From NCBI GenBank assembly GCA_946478975.1, contig CAMLEO010000084.1, positions 1 through 24,448 on the forward strand: a DNA stretch of 24,448 nt, in the 5' to 3' direction. The notes beneath the pieces are model-generated. The model had not been told where the DNA came from. It saw only the letters and a list, made by a program, of their open reading frames with translations, and made no database searches. This stretch comes from an uncultured Steroidobacter sp. Lineage in GTDB: Bacteria; Pseudomonadota; Gammaproteobacteria; Steroidobacterales; Steroidobacteraceae. A program made the translations under genes and the position numbers. Every line of letters starts with the position of its first letter. Within the stretch, counting starts at the first letter, position 1. Of the stretch, positions 16,261 to 24,448 are shown piece after piece.

Positions 16261-19221
16261 ATGCGAATTCGACAGAAGCACTCACGCGCGGCATTCATGG
16301 CCGCGGCTTCAATCAGCAGTCTGGGTCTGGTCAGCACCAGCGTCGGCGCACAGGAAAGCGAAGGGCCGGTGGAGGAAGTGGTGGTCACGGGCTTTCGCGC
16401 TTCGCTCGCCACCGCCTTGGAAACCAAGCGCGAATCGACGCAGATCCTCGAATCGGTGGCGGCCGAGGACATCGGCAAGTTTCCGGACCAGAACGTCGCC
16501 GAGGCGCTGCAACGCCTGAGCGGCGTGCAGATCGATCGTTCCAACGGCCAGGGCACCAAGGTGCGCATTCGCGGCCTGGAACAGAACGTCACCTTGCTCA
16601 ACAGCGACATCTTCCTCACCGGCCTGGAACTGTACACCCAGGGCGAAGGCAACTTCCGCCAGACCGATTCGCTGGAAGGCATTCCGTCCGAGCTGCTCGG
16701 CGGCGTCGATGTCTACAAGTCGCCGAATGCTTCGCAGCTGGAAGGCGGCCTGGGCGGCATCGTGAATTTGAAGACGCGCAGCCCGTTCTCGCTCGGCGAG
16801 GGCACTCATCTCGCCGGCAACGTTCGTTACGCGGACGCGGGCGAAGGCTGGGAGCCGCTCGGTGCGCTCGTGGCCAGTCACAAGTTCAACGATCGCCTCG
16901 CGGTGCTTGCCTCCGTGTCTTACGACAAGCAGGTGTTTCAGACCGACGTGCTCGGCGGACAGAATCGCGGCGGCTGGAAGTTCGTGAATCGCGGCGATCG
17001 CGCCATCGTCACGCAAAACTATTACGCGCCCGAATATCGCTACGCGACCGATCGAGATGAAGAGCGTGAGCGCCTCGGCGCTTCGGTGTCCGTTGCGTTC
17101 CGTCCGACCGATTCCCTGGAGCTGGAAGGAATGTGGTTCCACTCGGAGCTCGACATTCTCACCCAGGAAGCCTCGCTGAAGTTTCCGTTCTCGCTGGAAA
17201 CGCCGGGCCTGGACACCACCAAGCCCTACACCATCGACGGCAACGGCGTATTGCTCAACGGCACCTTCACCGCGAACTCCGCCGAAGCGATTTCGTTCGT
17301 CAAGAACACCGAGATCAACTCGAATAATTTCCAGCTGAGCGCCAAATGGGACAACGGCGGCGCGGTGCGCGCCCGTGCGGCGGCGGCTTATTCCAAGGCG
17401 GATCAGGAGAGCGGCAGCGCCAACAACGACGTGCGCTACACGCAGTACACGGTGCGCGCCGCGGGCGGCGGTCCTGGCTTTGCACCGAACTCGTCGGCGC
17501 CGCTGAACTATCAATTCACTTATAACAACAACGGCGGCACGCTGCCGTCGTTCACGCTGGTCAATCACCAGGACCTGTACACCAATCCGGCCAACGGCTT
17601 CTTCAAGTCGCATTGGGCGTTCGCTGACAACACGGACGCGGAGAACTGGTCGGTGCGCGGCGACGTGGAATGGGATCCGGCCTTCATTCCCGGCGAGAAT
17701 GTGACTTTCACCGGCGGCGTTCGCGCCGCGACTCGCAAGATCGATTATGAGTTCGGCCGGTACCTCGCCGATTATCACGGCAGCAGTTCGCTCGACGGCA
17801 TCGCGTACGGTGCGGACTGGACCAACTACGGTTATTTCCAGGACGGCGCGATCGGACCGAAGGCGTGCGACTCGATCGAGTCCGGCGGTGCGCCGTTGGG
17901 AACGCCGGGCCGGCCGAATTGCGCCGTAGGTAGCCGATTCGGCAACGCTCCGGCGCTGATCGTGCCGTATCAAACATTGGCAGGCTCGGCCGGCCGCGTC
18001 GAGCAGATCAACGACTTCTGGCATTCCGGCAACGCCGGCACGAACTCGGTGCTGGTGCAGAATCGCGACCAGATGAAAAATGCCCGGGCGTGGATCCAAT
18101 CGTTGTATCCGAACACGCCGTTCACGTTCTTCCCCTCGCCGCTGGAAACATTCAAGGTCGACGAGAAAACCTACTCCAGCTACCTGATGGCGGACCTGGG
18201 CAAGCCCAGCGACCGATATCACGTCAACGTCGGTGCGCGGGTGTTGAAAACGGAGTTGTCGGTGGCGCAGAACGCGGCGCTGGCGAATCCCACGTATTGG
18301 GGCACGGACAGCTGGAACGGCGTGCTGCGTGATTACGAGACGAATACGATCCGCCGCGACTACACCGACATTCTGCCCAGCGCCAACTTCGTGCTGGACG
18401 TGGCGGAAGGTCACAAAGTGCGCTTCTCGGCGGCGCGTGTCGTGGCGAGGCAGGATCTGTTCCAGCTCGGCCGCGGTTTCGCGACCAACTTCACGCGCAA
18501 TCCGACCACGAACTTGTTCGAGTTCACCAACGGCAGCTCGGGCAATCCGGAGCTGGAGCCGTATCGCGCCAACCAGTTCGACATCGGCTACGAATATTAC
18601 TTCGGCACCCAGGGCCTCGCCGCGATCACCGGCTTCCGCAAGGAAGTCGATTCGTTCATCACTGAAGTCACCGAGTCGGTGTTCGTGCCCGACCAGGCCG
18701 GCGGCCGCTTCGGCCCGGTGCAAAAGCCCGTCAACGGCGAGGGCGGCTCGATCAGCGGCTTCGAAGTGTCGGGTCAGTACGCGTTCGACTGGGGCGGCGG
18801 CTTCAACGTCAACTACACGTACTCGGATTCCAAGTCCGGCTTCTCCAACGACTTCGACGACGGCCTGCCGATTCCGGGCGTCGCCAAGAATGCTTACAAC
18901 GCGCAGGTCTACTATCAGAACTTCGGTTTCGAAGCGCGTATGTCCTACACCTGGCGCGACAAGTCATACAGCGGCAACTTCCAGTTCGCCGACGACGTCA
19001 CGCGCACCTTGGGTGTTTGGAATCGCGACTACGGGCAGCTGGATGCGCAGATCGGCTACCAGATCACCGACAACCTCGGCGTGACGCTCGAAGCGATCAA
19101 CCTCACCGAGGAAGATCAGAGCCAGTACCTGCAGTTCAAGAATCTGCCGTTCGCGTTCGAGTCCGGCTCCCGCCGCATCCTGCTGGGCGTGCGTGGCTCG
19201 TTCGGCGACAGCGGCCGATAA
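16261..19221 (+). CDS. TonB-dependent outer-membrane receptor, 986 aa
   Basis: A second large TonB-dependent receptor of the same type as the one at 137-3106. A signal peptide covers residues 1-30 (ending SVGA), EEVVVTG lies at 38-44, and the plug contains EDIGKFPDQNVAEALQRLSG at about 69-88. The barrel occupies the rest, with NLTEEDQSQYLQF near the end. The last residues, GSFGDSGR, run five beyond the usual terminal aromatic. I chose ATG 16261 because AGGGG lies about nine bases upstream and the signal peptide begins there; an in-frame start at 16162 would add 33 residues without a signal character. A LacI-type operator copy lies upstream and an intrinsic terminator downstream, so it is a single-gene transcription unit. 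The substrate is probably a glycan fragment related to that of the first receptor, by inference from the operator. Confidence 0.95.
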   Translation: MRIRQKHSRAAFMAAASISSLGLVSTSVGAQESEGPVEEVVVTGFRASLATALETKRESTQILESVAAEDIGKFPDQNVAEALQRLSGVQIDRSNGQGTKVRIRGLEQNVTLLNSDIFLTGLELYTQGEGNFRQTDSLEGIPSELLGGVDVYKSPNASQLEGGLGGIVNLKTRSPFSLGEGTHLAGNVRYADAGEGWEPLGALVASHKFNDRLAVLASVSYDKQVFQTDVLGGQNRGGWKFVNRGDRAIVTQNYYAPEYRYATDRDEERERLGASVSVAFRPTDSLELEGMWFHSELDILTQEASLKFPFSLETPGLDTTKPYTIDGNGVLLNGTFTANSAEAISFVKNTEINSNNFQLSAKWDNGGAVRARAAAAYSKADQESGSANNDVRYTQYTVRAAGGGPGFAPNSSAPLNYQFTYNNNGGTLPSFTLVNHQDLYTNPANGFFKSHWAFADNTDAENWSVRGDVEWDPAFIPGENVTFTGGVRAATRKIDYEFGRYLADYHGSSSLDGIAYGADWTNYGYFQDGAIGPKACDSIESGGAPLGTPGRPNCAVGSRFGNAPALIVPYQTLAGSAGRVEQINDFWHSGNAGTNSVLVQNRDQMKNARAWIQSLYPNTPFTFFPSPLETFKVDEKTYSSYLMADLGKPSDRYHVNVGARVLKTELSVAQNAALANPTYWGTDSWNGVLRDYETNTIRRDYTDILPSANFVLDVAEGHKVRFSAARVVARQDLFQLGRGFATNFTRNPTTNLFEFTNGSSGNPELEPYRANQFDIGYEYYFGTQGLAAITGFRKEVDSFITEVTESVFVPDQAGGRFGPVQKPVNGEGGSISGFEVSGQYAFDWGGGFNVNYTYSDSKSGFSNDFDDGLPIPGVAKNAYNAQVYYQNFGFEARMSYTWRDKSYSGNFQFADDVTRTLGVWNRDYGQLDAQIGYQITDNLGVTLEAINLTEEDQSQYLQFKNLPFAFESGSRRILLGVRGSFGDSGR

Positions 19222-19231
19222 CGGTTGGAGC

Positions 19232-19265
19232 AGCAGGAGTGGGGCCCTCCCGCCAACCTCCTGCT
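19232..19265. repeat. Inverted repeat after the second receptor gene
   Basis: AGCAGGAG (19232-19239) and CTCCTGCT (19258-19265) pair perfectly around an 18-base loop containing GGGGCCC. It stands just before the intrinsic terminator and could protect or shape the 3' end of the receptor mRNA. Confidence 0.45.
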
Positions 19266-19271
19266 TAGTAG

Positions 19272-19301
19272 ACACGGCACACGGACGTGCCGTGTTTTTT
19301 T
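19272..19301 (+). terminator. Intrinsic (Rho-independent) terminator
   Basis: ACACGGCAC, a six-base loop ACGGAC, and GTGCCGTGT form a perfect nine-pair stem, followed directly by a run of seven T ending at 19301. It lies 50 bp after the receptor stop and 20 bp before the ligase start, so it ends the receptor transcript. Confidence 0.92.
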
Positions 19302-19320
19302 ATCCGCGTTACGATGGGGC

Positions 19321-20871
19321 ATGACTCTGCTCGCCACCATCGTCGAGACTTCCGCCAAGGTCGCGGCCACTTCCGCCCGGCTGGCGAAGGTGCGGGAGCT
19401 GGCGACTTGTCTGCAAACGTTCACGCCGGATGAGATCATCATCGGCGTTGCGTATCTTTCTGGCGAAACGCCGCAGGGCAAGTTCGGTATCGGCTATGCC
19501 GTGCTGAAAGAGGCCAACGCCATAGCGCCGGCAAGCCAGCCGACATTGACGGTATTGGAAGTCGATCAGCGGCTCACGGCACTTGCAAACATCCGCGGCA
19601 GTGGGTCGACGGCGAAGAGAGCGGAGGCGCTCGGCGAATTGTTTTCTCGCGCGACCCAGCCCGAGCAGCACTTTCTGATTCGTTTGCTGATTGGCGAGCT
19701 CCGTCAGGGAGCGCTCGCCGGTGTGATGGTCGACGCGATTGCGTCGGCGTCGCAGATCAAAGTGGACAGGGTGCGTCGGGCTGCGATGTATGCGAAGAGC
19801 CTCGGCGCAGTGGCGCACGCAGCCTTGAGCGAAGGCGAAAGCGCATTAGCAAACTTTCAGCTGGAGCTGCTCTCGCCAGTCGCACCGATGCTCGCGCAGA
19901 CGGCTGCCGATGTCAGCGAAGCATTGGAACAGCTCGGCGATGATGCCGTCTTCGAATGGAAGATGGACGGCGCCCGCATCCAGGTGCACAAGGCCGGCGA
20001 CTCCATACATATCTATACTCGCAGTCTCAACGATGTCACGGCCGCAGTCCCGGAGATCGTCGAGACCGTGCAGGCGCTGCCGACACGCGAGTTGATCCTG
20101 GACGGCGAGGCTATCGCGTTCACCCACGCCGGTCGGCCGCATCCGTTTCAAATCACCATGCGACGCTTCGGCCGCAAGCTCGATGTAGCGAAGCTTCGAG
20201 CTGAGTTGCCGATGCGGGCTTATTTTTTCGATTGCCTGCGCGCCGGCGATGAAAGCCTGGCGGATCGGCCGACGCGTGAACGTTTCGGCGCGCTCGCGCG
20301 CGCCGTGCATGAGTCGTTGCTCATACCAAGACTGGTGACGTCGTCGGAAGCAGAGGCGAACGCGTTCTACGACGCCGCGATCGCCGCCGGCCACGAAGGC
20401 ATCATGGCGAAGTCATTGTCTGCTCCGTACGAAGCAGGCAACCGCGGCGCCAGCTGGTTGAAAATCAAACGGGCGCACACCCTGGATCTGGTCGTGCTCG
20501 CGGCCGAGTGGGGACACGGCCGCCGCACCGGCAAACTCTCGAACCTGCATCTGGGTGCGCTCGATCCGGCGACCGGCGAGTACGTGATGCTCGGCAAGAC
20601 TTTCAAAGGACTCACCGACGCCATGCTCGAATGGCAAACCAGCGAGTTCCTCAAACGCGAAACTCATCGCGACGACTGGACCGTGTATGTGCGTCCCGAG
20701 CTGGTGGTCGAAATTGCCTTCAGTGATTTGCAGGCGAGCCCGCGCTATCCCGGCGGCCTCGCCCTCCGGCTCGCGCGTGTGAAACGTTATAGAGATGACA
20801 AGCCCGCTGCAGAAGCGGACACGATGGAGTCGGTGAGAAAAATCTTCGCGGCGCAGAGTGCCGCGACTTAA
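19321..20871 (+). CDS. ATP-dependent DNA ligase (LigB/archaeal-like), 516 aa
   Basis: Seals nicks in double-stranded DNA through an enzyme-AMP intermediate, using ATP. An N-terminal DNA-binding domain (about 1-180, with LIGELRQGAL at 124-132) precedes the nucleotidyltransferase core. Motif I is EWKMDGAR with the adenylated lysine K214; motif III is LDGEAIAF (260-267), motif IV EGIMAK (359-364) and motif V WLKIKR (379-384). An OB-fold domain completes the protein to RYPGGLALRLARVKRYRDDK. Length and three-domain order match mycobacterial LigB and archaeal ligases rather than the short LigD or LigE types. The frame is open back to 19225, but that part overlaps the terminator, so ATG 19321 is the likely start, with only a poor GGGG ribosome site. 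No helicase or nuclease partner lies beside it. It converges with the DUF418 gene, overlapping by four bases. Confidence 0.93.
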   Translation: MTLLATIVETSAKVAATSARLAKVRELATCLQTFTPDEIIIGVAYLSGETPQGKFGIGYAVLKEANAIAPASQPTLTVLEVDQRLTALANIRGSGSTAKRAEALGELFSRATQPEQHFLIRLLIGELRQGALAGVMVDAIASASQIKVDRVRRAAMYAKSLGAVAHAALSEGESALANFQLELLSPVAPMLAQTAADVSEALEQLGDDAVFEWKMDGARIQVHKAGDSIHIYTRSLNDVTAAVPEIVETVQALPTRELILDGEAIAFTHAGRPHPFQITMRRFGRKLDVAKLRAELPMRAYFFDCLRAGDESLADRPTRERFGALARAVHESLLIPRLVTSSEAEANAFYDAAIAAGHEGIMAKSLSAPYEAGNRGASWLKIKRAHTLDLVVLAAEWGHGRRTGKLSNLHLGALDPATGEYVMLGKTFKGLTDAMLEWQTSEFLKRETHRDDWTVYVRPELVVEIAFSDLQASPRYPGGLALRLARVKRYRDDKPAAEADTMESVRKIFAAQSAAT

Positions 20872-22160
20872 CGGCGCATTGGCTGCCGCCGCCAGTATGT
20901 GAGTGAACGCCAGATCCACTCCGCGGGACCGTAACGGAAATATCGCAGCCACAGCGGGCTCCATGCCAGCTGCAGAATCCAGATCGCAGCGACCACGTAA
21001 TACAACTCGAAGCGTGATAACTGGCCGAACAGCGCGAGCCCGGCGCCGGTGAATACAAACAGGCAGATCGCGCTTTGTGACAAGTAGTTGCTGAGCGCCA
21101 TCTGCCCGCACGCAGCGAACGCGCGAGCGGCACCGCTAAACCATCGCGTACGGCACAACAATGCGATCGCGCCGAGGTGGCCGAGCGTCATCGGAATCCG
21201 CCCGAGATCGTAGGTCAGGAACGACCGCGCCAAGGTCGCCGGCGCAAAGCCGGAGCTTTCGATGGAGCGAATCTCGTACGTGTTCACGGCCAGGCCGATC
21301 GCATAGCCGACGACGACCATCAGAATATAAGTACGCGTCGAGGCCGTTCCGGTCAACACGCCGAGCTTCAACAGCGCCATTCCCAACAGCATCATGCCGA
21401 GGCATTCGAGGATACCGTGACGAAAAAAGAACTCGGTCTCCATGAACCACGTGTGGCTTCTCAACACGTGGAAGGCCGACGAGTAACTCTCGCGGATGTC
21501 CTCCACCATGCCTTCCAGGCTGTCGCGATTCGGATGCCAATCGGCTTGTCGCGAGGCATACGTTTCCAGCGCTTGTAACTCTGCGCCGTCCAATGGATGC
21601 CCATCGGCCTGCCGGGCATTGGCAGCCTGGGCCTGCTGTTGAACGTGGTGGAAGTCGCGCCACTCGACGACCGAGATCAGCGTCTGCACGATCATGAAGG
21701 CGGTGGCGAGGATCAGCAGGCGCCGCGGCGGCAGGTTGCGAAACACGAACAGCACCAGGCCGGCAACGCCGTAGTAGAACAGCACGTCGCCGCTCCATAG
21801 CAGCACATATCCGTTCAACAGGCCGAACGCGATCAGCCACAGCGTGCGTCGAAAATACAAATCCGCCGGCTTCATGCCGGTGGTGCGAGCGGCATGACGC
21901 TGCAGGAACAGCAGCGCGCTCGCGCCGAACAGCAGCGTGAACAGCCCACGCATCGTGCCTTCGAACAGCAGGCTCATGACGCGCCAGACGGCGATGTCGG
22001 CGGGCGAATCGCCGCCCCAAACGGTCGGGTCGTCGTACGCGTTCGGCAGGCCGAAGCCGGTGATGTTCATCATCAGAATGCCCAGCACGGCGATGCCGCG
22101 CGTGGTGTCGAGCATTCCAATGCGATCGTCACGGGCCACGGGGGCGGGTTCGGCAGCCAT
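20868..22160 (-). CDS. DUF418 family (YeiB-like) membrane protein, 430 aa
   Basis: A polytopic inner-membrane protein. RIGMLDTTRGIAVLGILMMNI near the N-terminus and the C-terminal GQMALSNYLSQSAICLFVF followed by WSPLWLRYFRYGPAEWIWRSLTY are the standard DUF418/YeiB signatures. Around ten hydrophobic segments are visible, with a hydrophilic insert at about 170-230. Family members resemble acyltransferase-3-like or transport proteins, but no function is established. Start is ATG 22160. The gene is divergent from the rhomboid gene across 85 bp, which contain an AATATA element that may serve as a promoter for one of them. Its TAA is shared with the convergent ligase stop in a TTAA overlap. Confidence 0.9.
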   Translation of the reverse strand: MAAEPAPVARDDRIGMLDTTRGIAVLGILMMNITGFGLPNAYDDPTVWGGDSPADIAVWRVMSLLFEGTMRGLFTLLFGASALLFLQRHAARTTGMKPADLYFRRTLWLIAFGLLNGYVLLWSGDVLFYYGVAGLVLFVFRNLPPRRLLILATAFMIVQTLISVVEWRDFHHVQQQAQAANARQADGHPLDGAELQALETYASRQADWHPNRDSLEGMVEDIRESYSSAFHVLRSHTWFMETEFFFRHGILECLGMMLLGMALLKLGVLTGTASTRTYILMVVVGYAIGLAVNTYEIRSIESSGFAPATLARSFLTYDLGRIPMTLGHLGAIALLCRTRWFSGAARAFAACGQMALSNYLSQSAICLFVFTGAGLALFGQLSRFELYYVVAAIWILQLAWSPLWLRYFRYGPAEWIWRSLTYWRRQPMRR

Positions 22161-22245
22161 AGAATTAAGCAGCGGGTCGGGGGCCGACTACGGCACAATA
22201 TACCCACACATCGACCAATAAACCGCCTGCCGCAGGATTGCCCCC

Positions 22246-22848
22246 GTGAGTCTGCCGATTTCCGCCGCGCTGATCATTTTCGTCGTCACCATCGCCACCA
22301 GTCTCATCGGCCTGTTCGCGTCTCCCAAGCTGATCGATCGCAGCCTGTTCCGGCCTTACTGGTTTCTGCGCCGGCGCGAGTACGACACGGTGCTGATGAG
22401 CGGCTTCGTGCATGCCGACCTGATGCACCTGATCTTCAACATGATGACGTTTTATTTCTTCGGCTTTCTGCTGGAGCGGCTGATCGGCTCGACGCACTTT
22501 GTGGTGTTGTACCTGGCCGGGCTGCTGGTCAGTCACGCCGGCACTTATATCAAACACAAGCGCAATCCCGAGTACGCCTGCCTGGGTGCGTCGGGGGCGA
22601 TCTCGGCGCTGCTGTTCGCGGCGATCGTGTTCTTCCCGGAGCAGTCGCTTTATATCATTCCGATTCCGGTGCCCATTCCCGCTCCGCTGTTCGGAATTGG
22701 TTACCTCGCTTATACCTGGTATGCCGCGCGCAATCCGCAGGGACGCATCAATCACGACGCGCATTTGGGCGGTGCCGTCACCGGACTTGTATACGTCGCT
22801 TTGGTCGCCCCGCAGGCGTATCTCAATCTGCTGAATAGTTTGTTTTAA
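22246..22848 (+). CDS. Rhomboid-family intramembrane serine protease, 200 aa
   Basis: An inner-membrane protease that cuts transmembrane segments of other proteins. HADLMHLIFNMMTFYFFG at 56-73 supplies the conserved H-x4-H-x3-N of the oxyanion region. GASGAISALLFA at 114-125 contains the catalytic serine S116, and HDAHLGG has the catalytic histidine H173. Six hydrophobic segments and a length of 200 residues fit the minimal bacterial rhomboid. A proline-rich segment (IPIPVPIPAP) sits between the two catalytic helices. Start is GTG 22246, with AGGA about ten bases upstream; no in-frame ATG is better placed. It is a lone gene, followed by a short GC-rich hairpin. Its substrates are unknown. Confidence 0.92.
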   Translation: MSLPISAALIIFVVTIATSLIGLFASPKLIDRSLFRPYWFLRRREYDTVLMSGFVHADLMHLIFNMMTFYFFGFLLERLIGSTHFVVLYLAGLLVSHAGTYIKHKRNPEYACLGASGAISALLFAAIVFFPEQSLYIIPIPVPIPAPLFGIGYLAYTWYAARNPQGRINHDAHLGGAVTGLVYVALVAPQAYLNLLNSLF

Positions 22849-22859
22849 CTTGAAACACA

Positions 22860-22877
22860 GGCGCGCGGCGGTGCGCC
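22860..22877 (+). terminator. Weak candidate terminator hairpin after the rhomboid gene
   Basis: GGCGCGC and GTGCGCC form a seven-pair stem with one mismatch around GGCG, 11 bases after the stop. No T run follows, so it is at best a Rho-assisted or weak site. Confidence 0.25.
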
Positions 22878-23033
22878 TTGCGATCGCAGCACGAATTGTT
22901 TGATGCGAAAAAGCGGCAGCCCGACAGCGGCAATCGTGCGCAATGTATATCGGTGCTGATGTTCAGTATATAGACGTATTGGCTTGCCCCTGATCGGTGC
23001 TACGTTCCGGCCTTCACAACGGGAGGTCGGATC

Positions 23034-24448
23034 ATGGACAGAGCTGAGATCGATCGTTGCAATGGCCGGTATTGGCTCGCCCTGGCCGGCGTTTGTATTG
23101 CGCAGGCAACATTAATAACCGCACCTGCGACTGCTGCGCAGAACGAACCAGAAGAAGTTGTAGTTACCGGTTCACGGATCCGTCAGAACCCTGTCGATAG
23201 TGTCGCGCCGTTACAGACGGTGTCCGCAGCGGACATCGATCGCAGCGGCGAAATTTCGGTCGCCGATTATTTGCAGCGCCTGCCGATTTCCGGCTCGGCC
23301 ATCAATCGTTCCAACAACGCCAGCGGCAATCTGGGCTTTCCGCCGGACGGCGGCGGCATCGGCGCCGGCGCGAGCGAAATCGATCTGCGCTATCTCACAT
23401 CCAAGCGCGTGCTGGTCCTGGTCGATGGCCGGCGCTGGGTGCGCGGCTCCTCGGCGAGCGGCGTGTCGGGTGCGGTCGATCTCAACACCATTCCCACTGC
23501 TGCAATCGAGCGCATGGAAGTGCTCCAGGACGGCGCGTCGCCCATCTATGGATCGGATGCAATCGCCGGCGTCGTGAACATCATCACGCGTTCCGACTAC
23601 CGCGGCTTCGATCTGGAAACCAATCAAGCGCAGTTCGATGAAGGCGACGGTTACACCCAGGATTACAGCGTGTCGTTCGGCGGCAGCGGCGAAAAGAGTC
23701 GTGCGTTCTTTGCTGCGAGCTACGCGAGACAGGACGCGGTTTATTCGCGAGACCGCGCGCTCTCGAGCCAGGTGATATATGGCGCACCTCCGGGAGTCGG
23801 CGGCAGCTCGGGCACGCCGCAGGGGCGATTTATATTTTTGGATCCGCGCGGCGACGTGAACGGCGACGGCGATCCGGATGTCATCAGCATCACGCTCGAC
23901 AACACCGCGATCAACAATGGCACGACACGACCGGTTTACGATCCAAACAATCCGACCGGCGGCGACTTCCACGCGTTCGGCACCTCGGATCGATTCAACT
24001 TCCGGCCGTACAACTATCTGGTCACGCCGGTGCGCCGCGTGAATTTATTTGGCAAGGCGGAATACGACGTTTCCGACGATATCAAGCTGCGGTTCACGGC
24101 GGCATTCACCAATCGCCGTTCGAACAACCAGGCCGCGCCGAATCCTTTGTTCATGGGTTCGGACGCCGGCGCCGGCTTTTATCTCGACAACATCTTCATT
24201 CCCGCCAGCCAGCGTTACAACCCGTTCGGGATCGACCTGGATGGGCGCAGCAACCTGATCACCATCGGTCGCCGGCCGGTGGAAGCCGGGCCGCGCTTCT
24301 TTGAGCAGACGGTCGACACCTGGATGATCTCCGGTGCGCTCACCGGCGAAACCAAGATCGGCGATCGCTAGCATTTCTGGGATGTGAGCATGAACTGGGG
24401 CCGCAATGACGCCGCCCAGAAAGTTCACAACATTATCAACGCCCGCAA
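23034..24448 (+). pseudogene. TonB-dependent receptor, interrupted by an in-frame TAG and cut by the window edge
   Basis: A third TonB-dependent receptor with a different plug type from the other two. ATG 23034 follows a strong GGGAGG site eight bases away. A signal peptide runs to about residue 35 (ATAAQ), EEVVVTGSRI lies at 40-49, and the plug contains [10 protein letters not shown] and [19 protein letters not shown] at 24369-24371 ends the frame after 445 residues, far short of the 900-1000 expected. The same frame then continues for 25 codons to the edge as HFWDVSMNWGRNDAAQKVHN..., which reads like ordinary receptor barrel sequence (compare the usual WDVS-x-x-x-GRN). The likely causes are a point nonsense mutation, a sequencing error, or, less likely, readthrough. 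The 185 bp upstream hold no operator like that of the other receptors. Confidence 0.85.

Noticed and set aside
16309..18723. An 804-residue open frame on the - strand opposite the second receptor
   Set aside because: Shadow of the receptor gene; no start signal, domain or signal peptide.
22849..23033. Possible small gene or operator before the third receptor
   Set aside because: No frame with a ribosome site and no copy of the AAGCGCTT palindrome were found; only ordinary promoter-like AT stretches.

Overview
The window is a high-GC chromosomal segment from a Gram-negative bacterium. Three TonB-dependent outer-membrane receptors with the EEVVVTG-type plug start, Tat and lipoprotein signals, and the sugar-use gene set suggest a carbohydrate-scavenging proteobacterium, perhaps a gammaproteobacterium of the Steroidobacter/Xanthomonas type. 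The taxonomy is inferred from gene content only. There are 17 intact protein genes, one receptor gene interrupted by a stop codon at the right edge, and one likely gene remnant at the left edge. I saw no rRNA, tRNA, CRISPR array or insertion sequence.

Left part (1-7153): a glucoside-uptake locus. A leftward receptor gene (137-3106) is divergent from a sugar-porter gene, a LacI-family regulator and a cytoplasmic GH1 beta-glucosidase (3346-7153). The divergent region holds a perfect 14-bp palindrome, TGTAAGCGCTTACA, typical of LacI-family operators. Behind the receptor, overlapping its stop codon by 4 bp, begins a frame that reads like the first 13 residues of a flavin-dependent tryptophan halogenase and then loses the match. 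The simplest model is receptor uptake across the outer membrane, transport by the sugar porter, cleavage by GH1, and repression by LacI until the sugar arrives.

Middle (7150-15897): a small unknown protein gene converges on GH1. Then come a META-domain lipoprotein, a tightly packed four-gene run (MFS transporter, Cupin_5 protein, secreted amidohydrolase, amino-acid permease), a GMC dehydrogenase with its Tat-exported small subunit (sugar or glucoside dehydrogenase type), and a convergent UPF0104/MprF-type membrane protein.

Right part (15898-24448): a second large receptor gene has a close copy of the same operator about 180 bp upstream and an intrinsic terminator after it. The remaining genes are an ATP-dependent DNA ligase, a convergent DUF418 membrane protein, a rhomboid protease and a third receptor gene. 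The third receptor frame is broken by an in-frame TAG, after which the same frame continues to look like receptor sequence to the window edge.

Most notable are the shared operator linking two receptors 13 kb apart, related palindromes with different centres before the dehydrogenase and the META lipoprotein, the halogenase-like remnant, the interrupted third receptor, and an all-AT perfect inverted repeat before the second MFS gene. I did not find clear evidence of a wholly new system. The most interesting candidate is the predicted LacI-controlled regulon that may join uptake, hydrolysis and oxidation of a glucoside.
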